A stretch of 7,473 nt of DNA. Source: Rhizobium sp. LCM 4573 (GTDB taxonomy: Bacteria; Pseudomonadota; Alphaproteobacteria; Rhizobiales; Rhizobiaceae). Below, piece by piece: positions 1 to 6,117 of this stretch. The DNA lies in contig NZ_MDDW01000002.1 in assembly GCF_001854865.1 (NCBI RefSeq), forward strand, positions 201,648 through 209,120, read 5' to 3'. Position numbers and translations under genes: made by a program. How positions within the stretch are numbered: position 1 is the first letter of the stretch; each line of letters starts with the position of its first letter. The notes under the pieces were generated by a model that saw nothing but the letters and a program-made list of their open reading frames with translations, did no database searches and was not told the DNA's origin.

Positions 1-919
1 TCGGTACGATCGCCTGCCTTCCGGCAATCTGCGTTTCCCGCAGCAGACCGACCTCGAATTCCGTGCCGATGATGGAGCGCGACTTGAAGATGTCCCCCAC
101 CTTCACCTTGCCGCGCACATGGAGAGCTGCGAGGTTGGCGGAATTGCCTGTGCCGCAGGGTGAGCGGTCCGCCCTTCCAGGCCACATGGTGGTGCAGGTC
201 CTGACCGTGCCATCAGCCTCGGTATCGCGGAACATCACATAGGCGACGCCGGAAATCGCCGGAATTTCCGGATGTACGACCGGGATCTTGGCGTTCACCA
301 GTTCCTTCAGGATCATTCCCGCCTGTACGAGCGAGGCCGCATTGCCCTTCTCGATCGTCAGATTGATCTGGCCGACATCCACCAGCGCGTAGAAGACCCC
401 GCCATAGCAGAGATCGAGCGTCACCGTGCCCCAATGAGGCGTCTCGAGCTTTACATCCAGCTCGTGCACGAAGGAGGGAACCATGGTGAGCCTCACCTTC
501 TCGCAGCGGCCGTCGCGGCAGGTGGCGACCGCCTTCACGAGCCCGGCCGCCGTTTCGAGCGTCACCACCGTCTCCGGTTCCCGCATTTCCACGATTCCCG
601 CCTCGAGCAGAGCCGTGGTCACGCAGATCGAGTTGGAACCCGAGCTTGCATGTGCCTGATCCGGCTGGAGGATGATGAAGGCCGCATCGGCATCGGGATG
701 CTTGGGCGGCAGCAGGAGGTTGACCGAACCGATCGGCGCGCCGCGCGGTTCCAGGCAGAGAAAGCGGCGAAGTTCCTGTCCCTTCGGATCGCTGTTCAGC
801 CAGTGAAGCTGTTCGGCGACGCTATTGCCGGGAATCTTCGGCACGCCGCCGATCGCCACCCGACCGATTTCGCCCTCGGCATGGACATCCAGAAGCTGGA
901 TCGTACGTTTCCATCTCAT
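1..919 (-). CDS. Proline racemase superfamily enzyme (hydroxyproline epimerase/dehydratase-like), partial
   Basis: This is a cytosolic, cofactor-free enzyme of the proline racemase / 4-hydroxyproline epimerase / trans-3-hydroxyproline dehydratase superfamily. The frame opens at ATG 919 with a GGAG 8 bases upstream. It yields 306 residues before the window edge, so about 40 C-terminal residues are missing compared with the usual ~340-350. The DVHAEGE N-terminus (11-17), SSGSNSICVTTALLEAG (92-108) and DRSPCGTG (251-258) are family signatures. The first catalytic position, Cys in racemases and epimerases, is Ser93; the second is Cys255. In this superfamily Cys/Cys members are epimerases or racemases and Cys/Thr members are trans-3-hydroxyproline dehydratases. 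Ser/Cys members have been reported with both epimerase and dehydratase activity, so the exact substrate is open. It lies 14 bases downstream of an SDR gene, which suggests an imino-acid catabolic operon. The family call is firm; the reaction is inference. Confidence 0.9.
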   Translation of the reverse strand, partial: MRWKRTIQLLDVHAEGEIGRVAIGGVPKIPGNSVAEQLHWLNSDPKGQELRRFLCLEPRGAPIGSVNLLLPPKHPDADAAFIILQPDQAHASSGSNSICVTTALLEAGIVEMREPETVVTLETAAGLVKAVATCRDGRCEKVRLTMVPSFVHELDVKLETPHWGTVTLDLCYGGVFYALVDVGQINLTIEKGNAASLVQAGMILKELVNAKIPVVHPEIPAISGVAYVMFRDTEADGTVRTCTTMWPGRADRSPCGTGNSANLAALHVRGKVKVGDIFKSRSIIGTEFEVGLLRETQIAGRQAIVP

Positions 920-933
920 CTCTGCAACTCCGC

Positions 934-1647
934 TCAGACGTGCCTGGTTATGCCGCCATCGACGCGGATGTTCTGGCCGGTGATGTAGCCCGCACCATCG
1001 GACAGCAGGAAAGCCGCGGTCTTGGCGATCTCCTCCACATGGCCTATGCGCTTCATCGGCACCTTTTCCGCCGTTTCCGGCTTGTGGTTCAGGCTGTCGA
1101 TATAACCGGGCAGGATACAGTTCATGCGGATATTGCTCGCGGCATAGCGGTCGGCATAGAGCTTGGTGAAGGCGCCGGCCGCCGCCCGGTATGTGCAGGA
1201 GACCGGGAAGACGAGCGAGGGCTCATAGGCCGCGAAGGTGGTGATATTGACGAAGGCGCCCCTGCCCTGTCTCAGCATGACCGGCGTGACGAGCCTTGCC
1301 ATGCGCACCAGCGACAGGATCATCATGTCCGAGCCGAGCGTCCAATCCTCGTCCTTGATGTCGAGAAGATCTCCCTTCGGCGGATGGCCGGTATGGTTCA
1401 CGACTGCGTCGATTCGGCCATAGGTCTTCATGGCAAGGTCGAAGATCGCCTGGATATCCTCCGCCTTCTCCGCCACGCCGCGCGAGGCGACCCCGCCGAG
1501 TTCGGCCGCGAGCTTTTCACAGCTGTCCGAGGGCGACATCAGCGCCAGGCGATAACCCTCCTCGTGGAGTTCGCGGGCGATCGCCTCGCCCATGCCGCGC
1601 CCGCCGCCGGTAATCAATGCCACCGGTCGTTCCGCTGTCTCCGTCAT
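934..1647 (-). CDS. SDR-family oxidoreductase, atypical active site
   Basis: This 237-residue protein has the length and fold signature of a classical short-chain dehydrogenase/reductase. The nucleotide-binding loop TGGGRGMG is at residues 13-20. NHTG at 84-87 stands in for the usual NNAG. VNITT (133-137) is where the catalytic Ser normally sits. LPG (179-181) and GYITGQNIRVDGG (220-232) are the standard C-terminal motifs. The active site is odd: Tyr153 is followed by RAAA, so the Lys of YxxxK is Ala157, and the Ser position is Thr with about three extra residues before the Tyr. The ATG at 1647 has a strong SD (GGAGAAG). It probably oxidises or reduces an intermediate of the pathway served by the proline-racemase-like enzyme that follows 14 bases later. 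Substrate and true activity are unknown. Confidence 0.9.
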   Translation of the reverse strand: MTETAERPVALITGGGRGMGEAIARELHEEGYRLALMSPSDSCEKLAAELGGVASRGVAEKAEDIQAIFDLAMKTYGRIDAVVNHTGHPPKGDLLDIKDEDWTLGSDMMILSLVRMARLVTPVMLRQGRGAFVNITTFAAYEPSLVFPVSCTYRAAAGAFTKLYADRYAASNIRMNCILPGYIDSLNHKPETAEKVPMKRIGHVEEIAKTAAFLLSDGAGYITGQNIRVDGGITRHV

Positions 1648-1650
1648 GAT

Positions 1651-1751
1651 CTTCTCCGTTCCCTGTCACCCGCCGCACGAACGCGGTTCTTATGGAGAGA
1701 TATAACGGAGCGCGGCTTTTGCCTATCGGCAAAAGCCGCCGAACGGAGAAG
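1651..1751 (-). promoter_or_regulatory. Long-range inverted repeat covering the SDR ribosome binding site
   Basis: CTTCTCCGTTC at 1651-1661 is the exact reverse complement of GAACGGAGAAG at 1741-1751. On the minus-strand transcript the 1661-1651 arm is the Shine-Dalgarno region of the SDR gene, three bases before its ATG. An RNA that begins upstream of 1751, such as read-through from the META-domain gene, could therefore fold an 11-bp stem that hides this RBS. A shorter 7-base complement (1704-1710) could pair with the same SD. The complementarity is seen; regulation is inference. Confidence 0.4.
1712..1739 (-). promoter_or_regulatory. Perfect 12-bp stem-loop between the META-domain gene and the SDR operon
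   Basis: GCGGCTTTTGCC (1712-1723) and GGCAAAAGCCGC (1728-1739) form a perfect inverted repeat around the loop TATC. It lies 43 bases after the stop of the META-domain gene and 64 bases before the SDR start. No T-run follows on the minus strand, so it is a poor intrinsic terminator by itself. The symmetric TTTTGCC-N4-GGCAAAA core would also suit an operator for the SDR/racemase operon. Which role applies cannot be decided from sequence. Confidence 0.5.
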
Positions 1752-1782
1752 TGGGGCCGCGCTGCTTCAGCGTCGAGACGGC

Positions 1783-2532
1783 CTACATCCGAGAAAACAC
1801 GACGAGGACATCTCCACCCTTGTCGAGAAGCGTGAGCTTTCCGCGAGAAGGGTCGGCTCGCCAGGTCCGAACGTCCGAGAGAGCCGCGAAGAATTTCGTC
1901 TCCTGATCCATGACGGCGGGGGCGCAGGCCATCTTGGTGGAAGCGATCGGCCCGAAGGCAATATCATCCCCGGCAATGGTAGCCATGCCGCTCATCCGGT
2001 TGCAGCCGCCCGAGCCCGAGACCTTTCCGTCTTCGGCGATTTCCAGAACCGTCTGGAGGTTATCGATGACGCCCCTGCCGCGAATGTCCTCCGCAAGCCA
2101 GCGTCCCGCCGGGGAGGCCGGAGCCGCCACCACCCGTTCGACCATGATGTTCGTCTCCCCTGCTTCTCCCGTAAACACCGCGTGGCGCGTCGTGGTGATG
2201 AACATCAGGCGGTCGCCGAGAGTGATCCGCGCCTGCAGGGCATAGCTCCGGCCGGGCTGGATTTCGGCATCGTCATATTCCAGACGATACGGCAGCGGGA
2301 CCTGGCCCTCGGGCGTGAAGGTGATTTCAGCGAGCGTCTTGGAAGGAGAATCCGCCAACGAGACGTCGACAAGCTTGATCTCGACGGAGGCGCCGGGCGG
2401 GAGCGCCATGCGCTCCCTATAGGCTACCGTACCCTCCAGCGCCTTGATCGCGGCCATCGCAGGGGCGGCGGCGATCGTCGCCCCCAGCAGGGCAAGGCCG
2501 GCCGAGAGAGACTTCACAAACGCAGGTGTCAT
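1783..2532 (-). CDS. Secreted YbaY/YscW-like plus META domain protein
   Basis: I choose ATG 2532 because GGAG lies 7 bases upstream and the protein then opens with a clean Sec signal peptide (residues 1-27, ending AMA before AIKALEG). An ATG at 2580 would bury it. The mature 222-residue protein is probably periplasmic. Residues 32-134 (LEGTVAYRERMALPPGA, VDVSLADSPS, LPYRLEYDDAEIQPGRSYAL) resemble the YbaY/YscW lipoprotein-chaperone-like domain. There is no lipobox Cys here. Residues 142-247 form a META domain (HslJ-like), with GSGGCNRMSG (173-182), the TKMACAP stretch (199-205) and MDQE (208-211). The combination occurs in bacterial envelope proteins linked to stress or heat-shock-type responses, but no molecular activity is established. 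It lies 98 bases after the ECF41 sigma factor and could be co-transcribed with it. Confidence 0.85.
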   Translation of the reverse strand: MTPAFVKSLSAGLALLGATIAAAPAMAAIKALEGTVAYRERMALPPGASVEIKLVDVSLADSPSKTLAEITFTPEGQVPLPYRLEYDDAEIQPGRSYALQARITLGDRLMFITTTRHAVFTGEAGETNIMVERVVAAPASPAGRWLAEDIRGRGVIDNLQTVLEIAEDGKVSGSGGCNRMSGMATIAGDDIAFGPIASTKMACAPAVMDQETKFFAALSDVRTWRADPSRGKLTLLDKGGDVLVVFSRM

Positions 2533-2630
2533 CGGTCCGCTCCAATCGGTTGCCGTTTCCGTGATGGAACCTTCTATCACACGCGGAAGCGGCTCTTCAA
2601 ACGAGCGGGATTTCCGACCCCACGGGACGG

Positions 2631-3488
2631 TTAATGCAGGTGCCGCAGCTTGTCGGGATTACGGACCACGTAGATGGCGGCGATCTTTCCGTCCTCGATA
2701 TCGAGCGCGGTCGTCTGGAGTTCGCCATCCGCCTCCAGCGTGATGAAGCCGGGCAGACCATTGATGAAACCCGCGCGCACGAGCTGCGAACCGTGTTTCC
2801 GGAACAATGCCGCCAGGTTCTCATGCACCTTCATCACCGCATCGAAGCCCAGGATCGGCTCCATAACCGCGGGACGTTTGCCGCCGCCGTCGGCATGAAC
2901 GCTGACATCGGCCGCGAGCATGGCGCCGAGCGCATTCATATCCCCGCTGCGCGAAGCGGCGAAGAAGGCTTCCGCAAACTCGACGCCGCGCTGTCTGTCC
3001 ACCTGAAACCGGGTTCTCGCCTCACGGACATGGGTGCGCGCGCGGGCGGCGAGCTGACGGCACGCGGCCGGATCTCGCTCGATCGTGGACGCGACTTCCT
3101 CGAAGCCGAGACCGAACACATCATGCAGCAGGAAGGCCGCCCGCTCGAGCGGCGAAAGCCGCTCCAACGCCAGCATCAAGGGCAGAGTAACGTCCTCCTC
3201 CTCTTCCTCCTCGACGACGGGATCGGGAAGCCAGGGACCAACATAGGTTTCACGCTGGCGCCGCGCCGACTTCAGCTGATCGAGGCAGAGGCGGGTCACC
3301 GTGCGGCGCAAAAAAGCCTCGGGCTCGCGTATTTGCGCGCGATCGGCCTTCATCCAGCGGATGAAGGCCTCCTGCACCATGTCCTCCGCATCGGCCACCG
3401 AACCGAGCATTCGGTAGGCGACGCGCATGAGTTTCGGACGCAGCGGATCGAAACTCGCCGCTGCATCCTCATGGCCGATCTCCGCCAT
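2631..3488 (-). CDS. ECF41-family RNA polymerase sigma factor with SnoaL-like C-terminal domain
   Basis: This 285-residue extracytoplasmic-function sigma factor directs RNA polymerase to its own small regulon. Region 2 covers about residues 11-78 (AYRMLGSVADAEDMVQEAFIR) and region 4 about 104-155 (LSPLERAAFLLHDVFGLGFEEVA). The linker carries WLPDP (86-90) followed by an acidic run of six Glu. A SnoaL/NTF2-like domain follows (about 168-280) with DGGGK (200-204) and NPDKL (277-281). WLPxP, DGGGK and NPDKL are the hallmark motifs of ECF41, in which the C-terminal extension modulates activity in place of an anti-sigma factor. ATG 3488 overlaps the stop of the upstream AhpD-like gene as TGATG, which fixes the start and indicates translational coupling. 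The inducing signal is unknown. Confidence 0.95.
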   Translation of the reverse strand: MAEIGHEDAAASFDPLRPKLMRVAYRMLGSVADAEDMVQEAFIRWMKADRAQIREPEAFLRRTVTRLCLDQLKSARRQRETYVGPWLPDPVVEEEEEEDVTLPLMLALERLSPLERAAFLLHDVFGLGFEEVASTIERDPAACRQLAARARTHVREARTRFQVDRQRGVEFAEAFFAASRSGDMNALGAMLAADVSVHADGGGKRPAVMEPILGFDAVMKVHENLAALFRKHGSQLVRAGFINGLPGFITLEADGELQTTALDIEDGKIAAIYVVRNPDKLRHLH

Positions 3489-3961
3489 CACGCGGCGACG
3501 TCCGCCTGGATGGCCTTTGCGGCCGCCGGTTCGACCCAAAGGCCGAAGCCGACCGCGAGGCGGTTCCACCCGTTGATGACATTGATCATCAATGTGAGCT
3601 TCACCTGTTCCTCCGCCGTAAAGTTCCCCCAAAGGGTTTCATAGGCGCTGTCACGCGCATGGCCTTCCGACAGCCTGGTCAGCGCCTCAGTCCAGCCAAG
3701 TGCTGCCCGTTCGCGATCGGAATAGCAAGGGGCCTCGCGCCAGGCGGACAGGAGATAGATGCGCTGCTCCGTCTCGCCCTTCGCGCGGGCTTCGGCCGTA
3801 TGCATGTTGATGCAGTTGGCGCAGCCATTGATCTGCGAGGCGCGGATCTTGACGAGTTCGATGAGGCTCGGCTCGAGGCTCCCGGCAACATCGATCGATA
3901 CGCTCATCCACTTCTTCATCAGCGCGGGGGCGGCAGAGAAAATATCAACTTTGGCAGTCAT
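3488..3961 (-). CDS. Carboxymuconolactone decarboxylase / AhpD-like protein
   Basis: This 157-residue protein is of the CMD/AhpD-like family. The core at residues 34-68 (IELVKIRASQINGCANCINMHTAEARAKGE) carries the redox motif C47-x-x-C50 and His54, as in AhpD-type peroxidase or disulfide-reductase proteins. Such proteins are generally thought to act as thiol-dependent antioxidants, not as true decarboxylases. I choose ATG 3961 because AAGGAAG lies 7 bases upstream. The longer frame from 4021 would start upstream of the predicted transcription start and overlap the promoter. ECF41 sigma factors are typically linked to a COE gene (carboxymuconolactone decarboxylase, oxidoreductase or epimerase) that they transcribe. 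This gene is the expected partner, and its stop overlaps the sigma factor start by one base. The physiological substrate is unknown. Confidence 0.93.
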   Translation of the reverse strand: MTAKVDIFSAAPALMKKWMSVSIDVAGSLEPSLIELVKIRASQINGCANCINMHTAEARAKGETEQRIYLLSAWREAPCYSDRERAALGWTEALTRLSEGHARDSAYETLWGNFTAEEQVKLTLMINVINGWNRLAVGFGLWVEPAAAKAIQADVAA

Positions 3962-3993
3962 GGTTCGCTTCCTTCTGTTGGTTACGACACCAT

Positions 3994-4020
3994 GACGAGA
4001 CAGGAACTGCCAGTGTGACA
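3994..4020 (-). promoter_or_regulatory. ECF41-type promoter of the AhpD-like/sigma operon
   Basis: On the minus strand TGTCACA (4020-4014) is followed by 16 bases and then CGTC (3997-3994), 32 bases before the ATG at 3961. This matches the described ECF41 target promoter (-35 TGTCACA, -10 CGTC). It implies that the sigma factor transcribes its own operon through the AhpD-like gene. The motif match is exact; use in vivo is inference. Confidence 0.85.
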
Positions 4021-4046
4021 TGCGGGTTGGATTTTTTTTGAGAAGA

Positions 4047-4748
4047 CTACTCCGCCAAGCCTACTGCGGGCTGCCCGGACTTTTGATCACCGGCCAAATA
4101 GCTTCTAGCGATGACCACCGAAACATACACGGTGCCGATGAGGTTGATGGAAATTGTAAGCAGGTAGAAAAGGAGGAGGCGAACAACGACCGGATCAGTC
4201 ATCCCGACATTATCGCCGACCGCGCCTGGGTGCAGCGGGACTATTAAAAGAAGGGAAAGAAAGGCGGGAACCACGTAGCCTGCGACCAAGCGAAAAAACC
4301 GAACCCAAAAGCCGGTTGCACCGCGACGCCACGCGGCCGCAAGAGAAGTGTCCCCCCGAGCCGCGTTTGACACAGGCCACGTACCGAGGATCGCGAAAGC
4401 GCCAGCCATAAATAAAATGGCCACCAAGATGATGAAAATCAAGTTATAAAAACCTAACAAAATAGGCAATATTACTGGCAAAATCATGCTGGAGAAAATC
4501 AATACGAGGTTCTTCCAAAGAAAAGACCACAACCCGTGAGGCCTCCCAGCATCACCGGAGATTTTCTCTTTTCCTGATATGACTGCGTTTTGCATCCAAA
4601 ATGATAAAAATATCCACGTGACGTAAGTCCCCTTACTAGGTTCACTTCCGCTAACATCTTCGAACACGAAAAACCCAGCCATGATTGAGACTATCACGGC
4701 GAACAACCAAAAATTTCTGGTAATCAACGAAAGCGATTGAGCGAACAT
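4047..4748 (-). CDS. Polytopic inner-membrane protein of unknown function
   Basis: I do not recognise this 233-residue protein. ATG 4748 is preferred to the ATG at 4829 because an AGAGG lies about 8 bases upstream and the protein then starts close to its first membrane segment. Hydrophobic stretches at about 12-29, 42-56, 80-98, 102-123, 150-171 and 188-213 suggest about six helices. Between them are a basic loop (GKEKISGDAGRPHG, 59-72) and a Trp/Arg-rich loop (AAAWRRGATGFWVRFFR, 137-153). The general look is that of small integral membrane proteins with repeated FW/FF aromatic clusters, but no catalytic motif is visible. The gene is clearly more AT-rich than the block to its left, which suggests a different origin. 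No terminator is evident before the ECF41 promoter downstream. Confidence 0.75.
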   Translation of the reverse strand: MFAQSLSLITRNFWLFAVIVSIMAGFFVFEDVSGSEPSKGTYVTWIFLSFWMQNAVISGKEKISGDAGRPHGLWSFLWKNLVLIFSSMILPVILPILLGFYNLIFIILVAILFMAGAFAILGTWPVSNAARGDTSLAAAWRRGATGFWVRFFRLVAGYVVPAFLSLLLIVPLHPGAVGDNVGMTDPVVVRLLLFYLLTISINLIGTVYVSVVIARSYLAGDQKSGQPAVGLAE

Positions 4749-5085
4749 CAGATGCCCTCTGGTCTCCACGGTTTCACGGATGCGTGGGAGATAAGAAAGC
4801 TGAAGGCACGATTGTCTGACGCCCGGCACAGGTAGCCGACGCCATGACGAATAGCTGGATATTCATCCTGCCCCCGAATTAAATTCCCCCGCCCGAAATT
4901 GTACGCGAAGCTGGGCAAAGTCAATGTGCGGGTTGCATCTGTCGACGCAATACAATCGAAATTTTACGCCCTTATTTTAACTTCTTCGCCTTCGACATCG
5001 GGTTCCATGCCGTTAATGAACTTCGCTCTGGGCCGCATTGCCGAGTGCGGTATTCGTGTTGCGCCTGCATCCAAGCATGACGGAG
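4749..5085. other. Gene-free stretch upstream of the membrane-protein gene
   Basis: I find no supported gene here. Short frames lack ribosome binding sites and recognisable sequence. The stretch must hold the promoter of the membrane-protein gene, but I see no convincing -35/-10 pair. A short interrupted inverted repeat (TCTCCACG at 4763-4770 with CGTGGGAGA at 4783-4791, one bulge) lies in the likely leader. The part from about 4900 to 5085 may be a remnant of an older insertion, since it abuts the repeated transposon-end sequence. Confidence 0.5.
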
Positions 5086-5167
5086 GGCTGGAATCGTTAG
5101 GAAGAGGGCAGCATGCCTGCCTCAAAGGCAACATAGTGGCCAAAAAGGCAAATTATTGTGTCATTCG
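5086..5167 (-). repeat. Direct repeat copy A (putative transposon end, facing left)
   Basis: This 82-base segment is about 94% identical to 7246-7328: four substitutions and one single-base gap by eye. The shared core from GCCTGCCTCAAAGGCAAC through GGCCAAAAAGGCAAATTA is unbroken. Read on the minus strand it begins CGAATGACACAATAATTTGCC, the same sequence as the inverted-repeat arm at 7305-7331 except that the outermost TGT is AGC and one base differs. It therefore looks like a second, slightly decayed end of the same element family. Confidence 0.8.
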
Positions 5168-5187
5168 GCTGTCGATGAGTTTCGCGG

Positions 5188-5445
5188 CTAATTGGTAGTC
5201 ACCTGGGAAACGGCAACGCCCGTGACATTGCTGCCGTCCAACTTGTAATGAATCGTTCTGGTAACCTCGAACCCGGTAGCATCGCTCGATATGCTACTAA
5301 AACTCACAAACGACGACCCTTTCGGCGTTACCCCGTAGCTTTTGGCCAGATCCGTGATGGTATTGTTCAGACCTGGCACGCCGAGTTTGAGAGGCGCGAT
5401 AGCCTGCGTTGATGTGCAGCCTTGCTGCGCCTCGCTCCCATCCAC
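5188..5445 (-). pseudogene. Short lipoprotein-like reading frame without a good start
   Basis: I do not recognise this 85-codon frame. The sequence from QGCTSTQAIAPLKLGVPG to HYKLDGSNVTGVAVSQVTTN looks like a genuine small exported protein. The QGC-TST at residues 8-13 is where a lipoprotein cleavage site would fall, yet no hydrophobic signal precedes it. The only starts are a GTG at 5445, without a clear SD, or none. The frame is the same as that of the DUF3011 gene and is separated from its TAA (5485) by 13 sense codons. It may be a lipoprotein gene whose 5' end was deleted, or a weakly translated last gene of the operon. It ends 20 bases from the repeat at 5167, so mobile-element damage is plausible. 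Confidence 0.45.
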
Positions 5446-5484
5446 GCCGTCTTGGAGGTAGAGGTCGTCTAGAAGATCAGTCCT

Positions 5485-6105
5485 TTAGCCGGGGTCATCG
5501 GGATTATCGACCAGGCATCCTACCCCGTGGCACCCTTGGTAGTTGCCTTGAGTGTCGAAGTTCGGATTGCCATCCTTGTCGAATTGGGGAGTAGTGTCGA
5601 CATTGTCGTTGCCACCGGAGTCGGGATTATCCACCGTGCAACCAATTCCGTGACAGCCGTTAAAGCCGTCATCATCAATGAAATTGCTGGTGGTATGGTG
5701 GTGCTTGTGTTTGCTGTCTTCGGCAATTCCCTCAATGATCGATCCAAGCACTGCGCCCGCGACGACGCCACCGATATCGTGACCACGATGATCGTACATG
5801 CGCGCACCCGGATCGAAGCCATCACCGCGGCCATAGTGATAGCCGCCAACGTCAGCAAACACGCCCGCGCATCCCTGAGCGACCCAGACATATTGGCTAT
5901 TTGGATTGTATCCCCAGGTGCGGTTCAAAATGCAGGGAGCGCTTGAGGTCTGATGGATGAGCTGCGGTCGGGAAAGTGGCCCCGCATAGCATTCATCGTA
6001 TTGGTAATGTCGCGACCGGCATTCAACGGTCGCCTGTGCCTGCGCTTCCGCGACAAGGTGAGGAGCATTGAGCGCGATGGCGGCGATCGCTAGATATCTG
6101 AGCAT
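5485..6105 (-). CDS. Secreted DUF3011-like protein with duplicated Cys motif
   Basis: This 206-residue protein has a Sec signal peptide (1-23, cleaved near AQA). Residues 26-84 fit the DUF3011 pattern: VEC-x9-C, then LIHQTSSAPCILNRTWGY and YVWVAQGCAGVF, with four cysteines (29, 39, 58, 79) that could form two disulfides. A short Gly/Ala stretch (IGGVVAGAVLGSIIEGIA, 111-128) could be a glycine-zipper-like membrane-associating segment, followed by a His cluster (HKHHH, 133-137). The tail carries two copies of a 13-residue motif, GCHGIGCTVDNPD (150-162) and GCHGVGCLVDNPD (191-203). The start at 6105 has AGAGGGG overlapping the stop of the DUF805 gene 12 bases upstream, so the two are co-translated. 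The role is unknown; an envelope or periplasmic location is likely. Confidence 0.85.
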   Translation of the reverse strand: MLRYLAIAAIALNAPHLVAEAQAQATVECRSRHYQYDECYAGPLSRPQLIHQTSSAPCILNRTWGYNPNSQYVWVAQGCAGVFADVGGYHYGRGDGFDPGARMYDHRGHDIGGVVAGAVLGSIIEGIAEDSKHKHHHTTSNFIDDDGFNGCHGIGCTVDNPDSGGNDNVDTTPQFDKDGNPNFDTQGNYQGCHGVGCLVDNPDDPG

Positions 6106-6117
6106 CGAAAATCCCCT

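Noticed and set aside
272..988. Plus-strand frame antisense to the proline-racemase-like gene
   Set aside because: It is a shadow of a clear enzyme gene with both catalytic motifs.
940..2634. Long plus-strand frame (564 codons) antisense to the SDR and META-domain genes
   Set aside because: It has no recognisable domains and is rich in Arg/Gly/His. It spans two well-supported minus-strand genes and their intergenic region, as expected of a GC-rich shadow frame.
2634..3644. Plus-strand frame (336 codons) antisense to the ECF41 sigma factor
   Set aside because: The minus strand encodes all ECF41 hallmark motifs, and the plus frame has no family resemblance.
3962..4021. Upstream start for the AhpD-like gene at 4021
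   Set aside because: The added 20 residues overlap the ECF41 promoter, and the start would precede the predicted transcription start. ATG 3961 has a good SD.
4899..5198. Plus-strand frame of 99 codons across the first repeat
   Set aside because: Its tail (CLKGNIVAKKANY) is shared with the frame at 7114-7347 only because both cross the DNA repeat. There is no SD and no family.
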